Origin: Candidatus Omnitrophota bacterium
GTDB lineage: Bacteria; Omnitrophota; Gorgyraeia; JACOVV01
DNA length: 8,885 nt
Assembly: GCA_016177145.1 (NCBI GenBank)
Contig: JACOVV010000010.1
Location: forward strand, 1 to 8,885
Reading direction: 5' to 3'
Positions 1 through 6,243 of this stretch are shown here, piece by piece (within the stretch, counting starts at the first letter, position 1; the number at the start of each line of letters is the position of its first letter). The notes beneath the pieces are model-generated. The model saw nothing but the letters and a program-made list of their open reading frames with translations, was not told where the DNA came from and did not search any database. Position numbers and translations under genes: made by a program.

Positions 1-1
1 C

Positions 2-418
2 TCCAGCGCCGCCGCCGGCATTGGATTAGGGGCTGTCTCAGCGGTGGGGCTTGTCGTTAACGCTCTTTCCGCGCTGGCAGGATGGTTTATTTGGGCTTAC
101 ATGACTTACTTTATCGGGACAAAATTATTCCCCGAACCGCAAACACAGTCGGACCATGGTGAACTTTTGAGAACGCTTGGTTTCTCAAGCGCCCCGGGAT
201 TAATCCGGATTTTGGGAATCATTACTCCTATCCGTGAGTTTGTCATGCTAATCACTTCGGTTTGGATGCTTGTAGCGATGGTCACTGCTGTCCGGCAGGC
301 GCTTGATTACAAAAGGACTTTAAGGGCTGTGGGGGTTTGCTGTGTGGGTTGGATCGTGCAGATTCTGATTTTGGCGATTTTGCTGGGAATCGCCGGCAAA
401 GGAGTAGGAGCTCTGTAA
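2..418 (+). CDS. YIP1-family integral membrane protein, 3' part
   Basis: The reading frame is open from position 2 to a TAA stop and gives 138 residues, so the gene begins before the window. A GTG at position 44 could be read as a start, but the frame runs on upstream with small and hydrophobic residues, so I treat the gene as 5'-truncated. There are about three membrane segments: one around ALSALAGWFIWAYMTYFIG, one around FVMLITSVWMLVAMVTAV, and one at the C-terminus ending in ILAILLGIAG. Between them lie the polar stretch FPEPQTQSDHGELLRTLGF, the motif SAPGLIRILGII and the motif AVRQALDY. These match my memory of bacterial YIP1-domain proteins, whose role is poorly known. Membrane location is clear; no reaction can be assigned. 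It is the last gene of its unit, because a strong terminator follows 16 nt after the stop. Confidence 0.8.
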   Translation, partial: SSAAAGIGLGAVSAVGLVVNALSALAGWFIWAYMTYFIGTKLFPEPQTQSDHGELLRTLGFSSAPGLIRILGIITPIREFVMLITSVWMLVAMVTAVRQALDYKRTLRAVGVCCVGWIVQILILAILLGIAGKGVGAL

Positions 419-434
419 TAAGATAGATCTCTCC

Positions 435-470
435 AAAGAGCCGCCTTGTTTATAAAGGCGGCTCTTTTTT
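435..470 (+). terminator. Intrinsic terminator after the YIP1 gene
   Basis: A perfect 13-bp stem is formed by AAAGAGCCGCCTT (435-447) and AAGGCGGCTCTTT (455-467). The loop is 7 nt and the T run covers 465-470. This is a textbook Rho-independent terminator for + strand transcription. On the minus strand no T run follows the hairpin, so it is probably one-directional. Confidence 0.95.
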
Positions 471-575
471 ATTATTCATTTATTAACAAAGGGTTATGAT
501 ATAAATGATATACTTAATATTGATAATATAAAAGAGGTTCGCCCAGGGGAGTTATCGGGCGTTGACTTTGACAAA
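471..575 (+). promoter_or_regulatory. AT-rich upstream region and leader of the TIGR04073 gene
   Basis: The stretch 471-535 is very AT-rich and must hold the promoter for the gene at 589, since a strong terminator lies just upstream. Several weak -10-like hexamers are present, for example TATGAT at 496-501 and GATAAT at 522-527, but none is paired with a convincing -35 box. I therefore do not choose one. A short hairpin is possible further down: CGCCC (540-544) with GGGCG (557-561). It lacks a T run and matches no riboswitch class I know. Confidence 0.4.
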
Positions 576-582
576 AAGGAGG
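576..582 (+). promoter_or_regulatory. Strong ribosome-binding site that fixes the start at 589
   Basis: AAGGAGG at 576-582 lies 6 nt before the ATG at 589. It decides between possible starts: the frame stays open back to a TTG at 562, but that codon has no ribosome-binding site. Another ATG at 584 is in a different frame and too close to the site. Confidence 0.9.
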
Positions 583-588
583 TATGAA

Positions 589-933
589 ATGAGGGGGAAA
601 ATCAGTGGTTTTGCAGGGTTGTTACTTTTCGTAGCGCTGGGATTATCCTTGAATACAGCTCCTGTATGGGCGGAGGATGATTCCATGAAATCAGCAAACC
701 CAGGGGATAAGCTCCTGCGGGGGGTTGAAAATTTGTTCACGGGGTGGTTGGAAATCCCCGATGAAATCAACGACGCTAGCAAGGAAACAAATCCCTTCAC
801 CGCGTTCACCTATGGGGTGGCTCAGGGAACAGGGGAGGCGGTCACACGGACTGGTGTTGGAGCTCACGACACCGCGACATTCTTCATCCCGGATTACGAC
901 AGGCCTCACATGGATGAAGAGCATGTGTTCTAA
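589..933 (+). CDS. Exported exosortase-associated protein, TIGR04073 family
   Basis: This 114-residue protein starts with a clear Sec signal peptide: RGK, then the hydrophobic stretch GFAGLLLFVALGLSL, then a VWA cleavage site with cutting expected after A28. The mature part is about 86 residues. It carries the features I associate with TIGR04073: KLLRGVENLFTGWLEIPDEI, then TNPFTAFTYGVAQGTGEAVTR, then TGVGAHDTATFFIP, ending in EEHVF. The family is described as associated with exosortase/PEP-CTERM systems, but its molecular function is unknown. No exosortase or PEP-CTERM substrate is in this window, and the protein itself has no PEP-CTERM tail. The mature protein has no cysteine, so it is not a lipoprotein, and the expected location is periplasmic or envelope. 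Terminators on both sides make it a single-gene unit. The family call comes from memory of the motif pattern, with good confidence. Confidence 0.85.
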   Translation: MRGKISGFAGLLLFVALGLSLNTAPVWAEDDSMKSANPGDKLLRGVENLFTGWLEIPDEINDASKETNPFTAFTYGVAQGTGEAVTRTGVGAHDTATFFIPDYDRPHMDEEHVF

Positions 934-945
934 ACCTGCTGTTTC

Positions 946-992
946 AACTGGCGGCCGTTTTCTAGTGTGAAAACGCCGCCAGTTTTCTTTTC
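946..992 (+). terminator. Intrinsic terminator after the TIGR04073 gene
   Basis: A long stem of about 16 bp is built from AACTGGCGG (946-954) with CCGCCAGTT (976-984), continuing with CGTTTTC (956-962) and GAAAACG (969-975). There is a one-base bulge at the C955/C956 step and a 6-nt loop at 963-968. The T-rich tail TTTTCTTTT spans 983-991. It ends the single-gene unit and insulates the efflux operon promoter downstream. Confidence 0.93.
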
Positions 993-1019
993 GCCTTCCG
1001 GCAAACAATCCAATTTCAG

Positions 1020-1049
1020 TTGACATAGGTCTTTCTTTAATGTTATTAT
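1020..1049 (+). promoter_or_regulatory. Sigma70-type promoter of the marR-efflux operon
   Basis: A perfect -35 box TTGACA lies at 1020-1025. The -10 box TATTAT (five of six matches to TATAAT) lies at 1044-1049, with an 18-nt spacer. The expected transcription start, near 1056, falls inside the palindromic operator at 1048-1068, which fits repression by blocking RNA polymerase. Confidence 0.8.
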
Positions 1050-1068
1050 AGTTAATAGAGTTAACTAT
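1048..1068 (+). promoter_or_regulatory. Palindromic operator, probable MarR binding site
   Basis: The arms ATAGTTAA (1048-1055) and TTAACTAT (1061-1068) form a perfect 8-bp inverted repeat around a 5-nt centre. Nested inside is a second perfect palindrome, AGTTAACT (1059-1066), so AGTTAA also occurs as a direct repeat at 1050 and 1059. Size, AT-rich symmetry and overlap with the -10 box and start point are typical of MarR-family operators. That the MarR protein encoded at 1097 binds here is inferred from adjacency. Confidence 0.75.
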
Positions 1069-1085
1069 TAAGTCTCCTAACTAAT

Positions 1086-1090
1086 GGAGG
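1086..1090 (+). promoter_or_regulatory. Ribosome-binding site of marR, with a possible masking hairpin
   Basis: GGAGG at 1086-1090 sits 6 nt before the ATG at 1097. CTCC at 1074-1077 can pair with GGAG at 1086-1089 across an 8-nt loop, which could partly mask the site. The stem is only 4-5 bp, so an effect is uncertain. Confidence 0.8.
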
Positions 1091-1096
1091 AATCCT

Positions 1097-1537
1097 ATGT
1101 CTGGAAAGCGTCTTCCACTGCAGGCGTTCAGCAAAGAAATGCTGGGGCTTCTGCTCAAGATGTTCCGGGCCATTTCCCAGCGTGAAAACCACCCCCTGGC
1201 CAAGGGGCAGGTGACGATCCCCCAGTTCTTGATTCTGGAGGCCCTGTACGAAGCGCAGCCGCGGAAATTGCGCGAATTCTCACAGATTCTCAAAGTCACT
1301 CCAAGCGCCGTCACCGGCATTATTGAGCGGATGGAAAAAGAGCAATGGATTCACCGGACAGCCGATTCGCGAGACCGGCGCGTTCATTGGATGTGGCTGA
1401 CACTCAAAGGGAAAAAGTTGGTTCTATCGGTTCTCCGGCAGAAAGAAAAATCAATCCGCGCCATGTTCACTGAATTAACGGATCAGGAACGGTGGGTGTA
1501 TCTTCGGCTCTTTCGAAAGGTCGTTGGTCAAAAGTGA
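1097..1537 (+). CDS. MarR-family transcriptional repressor of the efflux operon
   Basis: This 146-residue protein has the length and layout of a MarR-family dimeric regulator. An N-terminal helix for dimerisation (about 8-30) comes first, followed by a winged helix-turn-helix from about 42 to 105. The recognition helix is near residues 68-80 (TPSAVTGIIERME). The wing shows the family hallmark D90-S-R-D-R-R95, followed by LTLKGKKL. C-terminal helices (about 103-146) complete the dimer interface. MarR proteins usually release DNA when they bind small phenolic or lipophilic compounds, or on oxidation; the ligand here cannot be read from sequence. It heads the operon, sits behind a palindrome overlapping its own promoter, and its stop codon overlaps the TolC gene start as GTGA. 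Autoregulation and control of the pump genes are therefore likely. ATG 1097 is chosen for its well-placed GGAGG. Confidence 0.93.
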   Translation: MSGKRLPLQAFSKEMLGLLLKMFRAISQRENHPLAKGQVTIPQFLILEALYEAQPRKLREFSQILKVTPSAVTGIIERMEKEQWIHRTADSRDRRVHWMWLTLKGKKLVLSVLRQKEKSIRAMFTELTDQERWVYLRLFRKVVGQK

Positions 1538-2772
1538 CAAAACGAACGATCCTTTTTTTTGTTATTTGGAATTTGTTATTTGAAATTTCCGGCGCGGTTC
1601 TTGCCGATCAGCCGCTGGGTCTTTTTGACTGCTACGAACTCGCGTTAAAACAGAGCGAACAGATCCAGCTTTATCAGGAGCGGATTCATCAAACCGAGGC
1701 CAACTTCCAGCGGGCTTTCGCTGGTGTCCTGCCTCGCGTTTCCTACATTCTCAAAGAAACCAAAGAGGATTTGCTTGGAACTTCTCCGGAAAGGAAGCTA
1801 TTCGTTGAACAGCCGATTTTTCGCGGGTTCAAAGAGTTTTCTTCCATGTCGGTCCAGCGGGCGATTAAAGAACAGAGAGTTCACGAAAAAGAGCGGGCCG
1901 AACAGCTTCTTTTCCTGGATGTTTCGGACGCTTTCTACCAGATTCTGGAATTGGAGCATGATTTAAGGATCTTGGGGCAAATGAAATTCGTCTCCGAGAA
2001 ACAGACCCGGGAATTAGGCCAGTGGGTCCGCATCGGCCGATCCCGGTCCAGCGAACTGGCGGCCGCGCTGTCCCGTTTAAAGCAAGTCGAGGCGGAGATC
2101 ACCAAAACAAGACGGTTATTATCTTTATCAAAAGAAGTCATGACTTTCCTGATCGGAAAGGAAAATTTCCGGTTGTCACAGGGAAAATGGGAGTGGAATT
2201 CAACGGATGCCGTTTCTTCATTGATGGAAGGAATCAACCGCCGCCCTGATGTTGTTGCCAAAGAGAAACAGGAGCAAGCCGCGGTCTCTAATATTAAGGT
2301 AGAAAAAGCGGACTTGTTTCCCGATGTCTCCTTTGAGGGGAACTCCTATCAGGAAAGAAGCGGCGCCAAGGGGAAAGTGGATTGGGACATGCTGTTGACC
2401 GTGGATATCCCTATTTTTGAAGGGGCCGAATGGGGGGATGTTAAAGAGAGTAAAACTCTTTACGAGCAGGTAAAACTGGAGACTAGACAGGCGCGCCGCC
2501 AGGCAGAGTCGGAACTCCGCAGCGCCTATCAGCAGTTTCAACATTCTCTCTCTGAACAGAAAGCCCTGAAAGAGGCGGTCGAGGCGGAACAGGAAAATTA
2601 CGATCTGCAGGAGCAGGATTACGAACGGCGATTGATTCATCAAGTGACGCTTTTGTCCTCTCTACGGGATTTACAGGAACTTAAAAGACAGTCGAACCAC
2701 GCGGAGTTCGAAACCAAGAGAAGTTTTTGGAATCTCAAGGTGGCCGGCGGGCAAGTGGAGCAACAAACATGA
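1534..2772 (+). CDS. TolC-family outer-membrane efflux channel protein
   Basis: I start this 412-residue protein at GTG 1534, which overlaps the marR stop as GTGA. An in-frame GTG at 1492 is also possible, but it lies deep inside marR and would put a charged segment ahead of the signal peptide. From 1534 there is a good Sec signal: TKR, then ILFFVIWNLLF, then AVLA with cleavage expected after A24. The mature protein has two similar halves rich in long amphipathic helices, as in TolC. Matching signatures are LFDCYELALKQSEQIQLYQ near the start, FVEQPIFRGF in the first strand region and the RRPDVVAKEKQEQAA / LFPDVSFEG pair opening the second half. LLTVDIPIFEG comes next, and a long heptad-like helix then runs to about 395. 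No lipobox is seen, so unlike many OprM-type channels it is probably not lipidated. At about 388 mature residues it is on the short side for the family. Its stop overlaps the RND gene start as ATGA, so the two are co-translated. Confidence 0.9.
   Translation: MTKRTILFFVIWNLLFEISGAVLADQPLGLFDCYELALKQSEQIQLYQERIHQTEANFQRAFAGVLPRVSYILKETKEDLLGTSPERKLFVEQPIFRGFKEFSSMSVQRAIKEQRVHEKERAEQLLFLDVSDAFYQILELEHDLRILGQMKFVSEKQTRELGQWVRIGRSRSSELAAALSRLKQVEAEITKTRRLLSLSKEVMTFLIGKENFRLSQGKWEWNSTDAVSSLMEGINRRPDVVAKEKQEQAAVSNIKVEKADLFPDVSFEGNSYQERSGAKGKVDWDMLLTVDIPIFEGAEWGDVKESKTLYEQVKLETRQARRQAESELRSAYQQFQHSLSEQKALKEAVEAEQENYDLQEQDYERRLIHQVTLLSSLRDLQELKRQSNHAEFETKRSFWNLKVAGGQVEQQT
1553..1588 (+). repeat. T8 tract plus 14-nt tandem duplication in the TolC signal-peptide region
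   Basis: Eight T residues (1553-1560) are followed at once by GTTATTTGGAATTT (1561-1574) and then GTTATTTGAAATTT (1575-1588), a tandem copy with one mismatch. The whole stretch encodes the hydrophobic core of the TolC-like protein's signal peptide. The 14-nt unit is not a multiple of three, so gain or loss of a copy, or slippage in the T tract, would shift the frame. Confidence 0.85.
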
Positions 2773-5700
2773 CCCTATCCGACATCGCTATTAAAAACCG
2801 TGTTTTTGCCTGGATGCTGATGATCGGGCTGATTTTCTTTGGCTGGATTTCATTCAGCCAAATGGGGGTCAGCGAGATGCCGGATGTGGACTTTCCGGTC
2901 GTCTCGGTGGAACTGACCTGGGAAGGGGCGGCGCCGGAAGTGATGGAAACCGACGTGGTGGATGTGGTCGAGGATGTGGTCATGTCCATTCAGGGGATCC
3001 GCGATGTTTCCTCTTCGACACGGCAGGCGCAGGCAACCGTGACGATTGAATTCGAATTGGGACGGGATATTGACGCGGCCGTACAGGAAGTTCAGACCAA
3101 AATCGCCCAAGCCCAACGGCGGCTCCCCAGGGAGATAGATCCGCCGATCGTCACGAAAACAAATCCCGAAGACCAACCGATCCTCTGGTTGGCGGTCACT
3201 GCCGACCGCCCCCGTCGGGATTTAATGGAATATGTCCAAAACCATCTCAAAGACCGTTTTCAGACGGTCGCTGGGGTGGGTGAGATCTTCCTCGGAGGAT
3301 TCATTGATAGGAATTTGCGGGTCTGGATTCGACCGGAGAAATTAGAAGAGTACCAGTTAAGTGTCGCAGACTTGACACGGGCGATCGAAGAACAGCATAT
3401 CGAGCTGCCGGCCGGAAGAATCGAAACCGCGGAAAAAGAATACAACGTCCGGACGATGGGAGAGGCGCTGACCGTTGAGGAGTTTGAAAAAATTCTGATT
3501 CTTCACCGCGGAGGGGCGCCGATCTATAAACCGATTCCATTAAGCGAAGTCGCTCTGATCGAGGATGGTCTGGCGGATATTCGTCGTATTTCACGGACGC
3601 TGGGCCATCCGGCTGTTGGTTTAGGGATCCGTAAACAACGAGGCGCTAATGCTGTTGAAGTGGCGCATCGAGTGAAAGAGAGAATAACGGAAGTCAAAAA
3701 ACATCTTCCGCCCGGGTTTGAGCTTCGTGTGAATTTCGACAGCACGCGCTTCATCGAGGAATCGGTGAACGAAATGAAATTCGCGCTTCTTCTGTCGGCG
3801 CTGTTGACCGGATTAGTCTGCTGGTTTTTCCTGGGTTCTTGGGGAGCGACCGTCAATATCTTGATGGCGATTCCGACTTCCATTATTGGATCGTTTCTTA
3901 TTTTGAAATTTGCCGGCTTCACGCTGAATACTTTCACCGTTCTGGGGTTGACATTGGCGATCGGAATCGTCGTGGATGACGCCATTATGGTTTTGGAGAA
4001 CATTGTCCGTCACCGGGAACGAGGGGAAGGGATGATTGAAGCGGCACAAATCGGGGCGCGTCAGATCACCGCGGCGGCGATCGCGGCGACGCTGGCGGTG
4101 ATCGCCATCTTTCTTCCGGTTGCCTTCATGAAGGGGATCATTGGGGCGTTCTTCTTTCAATTTGGAGTGACGATCACGGCGGCAGTTACTTTGTCTTTGT
4201 TGGAGGCTTTAACGCTGACTCCTATGCGCTGTTCGCAGTTTTTAGACGTTGGGCCTCGAAAGACTTTCTTTGGAAAAGGAGTGGATAAAGCGTTTTCATT
4301 CCTGGCGGAGGGATACAAAAAGGGGCTGGCTCTTGTTTTAAAAAAACCAGTGGTGATCCTGGTGTTGTCGTTGATTTTTTTCGCGGTCTCTCTGGTGAGC
4401 GTGAAGTTCTTGAGGAAAGAGTTCGTGCCGGCCCAGGACCAGAGTATGTTCTTATGCCGTCTGCAGACGCCGGTCGGCTCTTCCATTGAGTTCACCGATG
4501 GACGTTTTAAGCAAGCGGAATCATTTCTCTTGAATCGTCCGGAGATTCGGACCTATTTTGCCGCCGTGGGAGGATTCGGCGGCGGGGAGGTGAACACCGG
4601 GATTCTTTTCGTCAACATGAAACCCCCTCGAGAGCGGCCGGTGGATCCGGCGGTAAAACATCGTTTAAACCAGGAAGAATTCATGAATCTTTGCCGCCAG
4701 GAGTTTAACAAAATCCCGGATGTGAGAGCGGTGATTCAGGATTTATCCATGCGCGGCTTCTCGGCCCAGCGCGGGTTTCCGGTCGAATTTTCAGTCCGCG
4801 GCCCTGACTGGGAAAAGTTGTGGCGGCATGCTCAAGAGATCATGAAGAAACTGGAAAAGACAGGGCTCGTTGCCGACCTGGATACCGACTACAAAATCGG
4901 CATGCCGGAAATACGAGTCATTCCCGATCGGCAGAAAGCGATGGAGCGAGGGGTTTCCATGGAAGCGATTGGCCAGACGATCAACGCGATGATCGGCGGC
5001 TCACGCGTCGGCAAATATACTTATGGAGGGCGCCGCTACGATGTTCGCGTCCGCGCCGTTGCCGAAGAGAGAATCGAACCGGAGAATATCCAAAAAATCT
5101 ACGTCCGCAATAACCAGGGAGAGTTGATACGGCTTTCTGAGCTAGTGACGTTAACGGAGAAGCCGACTCTTTTGAGCATCAGCCGAAAAGGAAGAGAGCG
5201 GTCGGTCGGGATTTTTGCCAACGTCGCTTCGGGAAAATCTCAAGCCGATGCTTTGCAAGCGGTGGAGAAAATCGCCAAAGAAATCTTGCCGGAAGGTTAT
5301 CGCGTCGTCTTGAGCGGAAGCGCGCAGTCGTTCCGGGAATCGTTCCAGTCGCTGCTATTCGCTCTCTGGCTGGGAATTATTATCTCCTACATGGTGCTGG
5401 CATCGCAGTTTAACAGCTACAAAGATCCGTTTGTGATCTTACTGGCCCTGCCGTTCAGCGTCAGCGGGGCTTTCCTGGCGCTGCTGATCGCCAATCGGTC
5501 GTTGAACGTCTACAGCATGATTGGCTTGATTCTTCTGATGGGAATCGTTAAGAAGAACTCAATTTTGTTGGTGGAGTTTACTACCCAGCTCCGTGAGCAG
5601 GGGCTCTCTGTTCAGAAAGCGCTCATGGAGGCCTGTCCGATCCGTCTACGTCCTATTTTGATGACCTCCATTTCCACCATCGCCGCCGCTGTTCCACCCG

Positions 5701-5852
5701 CCCTGGCGCTGGGCCCCGGCGCCGAGAGCCGCATCCCGATGGCGATCGCGGTGATCGGCGGGGTGACAGTCTCGACTCTACTAACGCTCTTCGTCGTTCC
5801 CTGTGCCTACAGTCTTCTTTCTAGAGAAAAACGGACAGAAATAGGGACGTAA
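2769..5852 (+). CDS. RND-superfamily efflux permease, HAE1-like (AcrB/MdtB type)
   Basis: This 1027-residue inner-membrane protein has the usual length for proton-driven HAE1-type RND pumps. ATG 2769 overlaps the TolC stop as ATGA; a TTG 14 codons earlier lies inside the TolC gene and lacks support. TM1 is at about residues 12-29, followed by the first periplasmic porter domain (about 34-335). TM2-TM6 lie at about 338-490, TM7 near 525-545, the second porter domain at about 548-860 and TM8-TM12 at about 862-1015. The proton-relay residues are in place: D403 and D404 in TM4 (GIVVDDAIMVLENI), and K929 in TM10 (GIVKKNSILLVEF), matching AcrB D407, D408 and K940. K928 adds a second lysine next to the relay lysine. 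The motif IAIFLPVAFMKG also fits. The single-residue HAE1 pattern argues against metal-type HME pumps. The substrate is unknown; drugs, lipids or metabolites are all possible. No periplasmic adaptor gene is present on either side. Confidence 0.95.
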   Translation: MTLSDIAIKNRVFAWMLMIGLIFFGWISFSQMGVSEMPDVDFPVVSVELTWEGAAPEVMETDVVDVVEDVVMSIQGIRDVSSSTRQAQATVTIEFELGRDIDAAVQEVQTKIAQAQRRLPREIDPPIVTKTNPEDQPILWLAVTADRPRRDLMEYVQNHLKDRFQTVAGVGEIFLGGFIDRNLRVWIRPEKLEEYQLSVADLTRAIEEQHIELPAGRIETAEKEYNVRTMGEALTVEEFEKILILHRGGAPIYKPIPLSEVALIEDGLADIRRISRTLGHPAVGLGIRKQRGANAVEVAHRVKERITEVKKHLPPGFELRVNFDSTRFIEESVNEMKFALLLSALLTGLVCWFFLGSWGATVNILMAIPTSIIGSFLILKFAGFTLNTFTVLGLTLAIGIVVDDAIMVLENIVRHRERGEGMIEAAQIGARQITAAAIAATLAVIAIFLPVAFMKGIIGAFFFQFGVTITAAVTLSLLEALTLTPMRCSQFLDVGPRKTFFGKGVDKAFSFLAEGYKKGLALVLKKPVVILVLSLIFFAVSLVSVKFLRKEFVPAQDQSMFLCRLQTPVGSSIEFTDGRFKQAESFLLNRPEIRTYFAAVGGFGGGEVNTGILFVNMKPPRERPVDPAVKHRLNQEEFMNLCRQEFNKIPDVRAVIQDLSMRGFSAQRGFPVEFSVRGPDWEKLWRHAQEIMKKLEKTGLVADLDTDYKIGMPEIRVIPDRQKAMERGVSMEAIGQTINAMIGGSRVGKYTYGGRRYDVRVRAVAEERIEPENIQKIYVRNNQGELIRLSELVTLTEKPTLLSISRKGRERSVGIFANVASGKSQADALQAVEKIAKEILPEGYRVVLSGSAQSFRESFQSLLFALWLGIIISYMVLASQFNSYKDPFVILLALPFSVSGAFLALLIANRSLNVYSMIGLILLMGIVKKNSILLVEFTTQLREQGLSVQKALMEACPIRLRPILMTSISTIAAAVPPALALGPGAESRIPMAIAVIGGVTVSTLLTLFVVPCAYSLLSREKRTEIGT

Positions 5853-5861
5853 CCCCCCCCC
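5853..5861 (+). repeat. C9 homopolymer just after the RND stop codon
   Basis: Nine C residues directly follow the TAA stop. GGG at 5844-5846 can pair with part of the run, and GGACAG (5833-5838) imperfectly with CTGTTCC (5861-5867). No T run follows, so I do not call a terminator. The exact length is also prone to sequencing error. Confidence 0.6.
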
Positions 5862-5886
5862 TGTTCCTTAAACTGTCTGATTCAGG

Positions 5887-5892
5887 TATAAT
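5887..5892 (+). promoter_or_regulatory. Consensus -10 box before the DUF5674 gene
   Basis: TATAAT, a perfect -10 match, lies 9 nt upstream of ATG 5902. At the correct distance for a -35 box there is only TTCCTT (5864-5869), a poor match. Transcription would be expected to start near 5899, leaving a leader of about 3 nt or none. Confidence 0.6.
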
Positions 5893-5901
5893 CTAGGTGC
5901 C

Positions 5902-6243
5902 ATGAAGATTATTACGCAATCTTTAACGCCGGATGAACTTAAACGAATAGCTGGCGGCATGTTTGGGGATATGATCAAAGCGGTTATTGACGTTGACCGA
6001 GAGCTTATCGCTTTAGACGCGGAGCTCCACTCTGATTTGGAAGCTCTTCTTCTTGAGAACGGCTCAAAACAAAAGAATCTTTGGGGTGTCAATCTTTATC
6101 CTGAAATGCAGGGGGATGATTTTATCGAGTTCGACTCCATGATCAATATGCGTCCGTCGCAAGGAAATCGAAGCCGCAGTGTGGAAAGTGAAGAAATGCG
6201 AAAGAGAATTCTGGAAATTGTCGTTAAGAGGATTACGCGATGA
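5902..6243 (+). CDS. DUF5674-family protein of unknown function
   Basis: This is a small soluble protein of 113 residues with no signal peptide or membrane segment. The N-terminal half is helical (LTPDELKRIAGGMFGDMIKA, then VDVDREL-like acidic helices). It is followed by the conserved core D39-A-E-L-H43, LLLENGSKQKNLWGVNLYP (49-67), EFDSMIN (76-82) and the basic motif RPSQGNRSR (84-92). I recognise this pattern as DUF5674, which is found mostly in candidate-phylum bacteria; its function is unknown. The dense set of conserved polar residues in 39-92 suggests a binding or catalytic site. The ATG at 5902 is the only possible start, because an in-frame TGA at 5878-5880 is followed by no other start codon. 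There is no Shine-Dalgarno at normal spacing. The stop overlaps the next gene as ATGA, so the two products probably act together. Confidence 0.85.
   Translation: MKIITQSLTPDELKRIAGGMFGDMIKAVIDVDRELIALDAELHSDLEALLLENGSKQKNLWGVNLYPEMQGDDFIEFDSMINMRPSQGNRSRSVESEEMRKRILEIVVKRITR

Noticed and set aside
540..561. CGCCC/GGGCG hairpin in the leader of the TIGR04073 gene as a riboswitch
   Set aside because: It is only 5 bp with a 12-nt loop, without other conserved structure that I can match to a known riboswitch.
562..588. TTG start 9 codons upstream of the TIGR04073 protein
   Set aside because: It has no ribosome-binding site and would overlap the strong AAGGAGG that serves ATG 589; the signal peptide fits the later start.
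1492..1533. GTG start for the TolC protein 14 codons further upstream
   Set aside because: It would put a charged stretch before an already complete signal peptide, while GTG 1534 gives the classic GTGA overlap.
2727..2768. TTG start for the RND permease inside the TolC gene
   Set aside because: ATG 2769 gives the usual N-terminus of the family (short helix, then TM1) and the ATGA overlap.
2218..4495. Long minus-strand open frames opposite the TolC and RND genes (up to 159 codons)
   Set aside because: They are shadows of the coding strand: no recognisable domains, no ribosome-binding sites, and they lie opposite genes with clear family matches.
5833..5867. Hairpin around the C9 run as a terminator of the efflux operon
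   Set aside because: Pairing is imperfect with a large internal loop and no T run follows, so termination is not supported.
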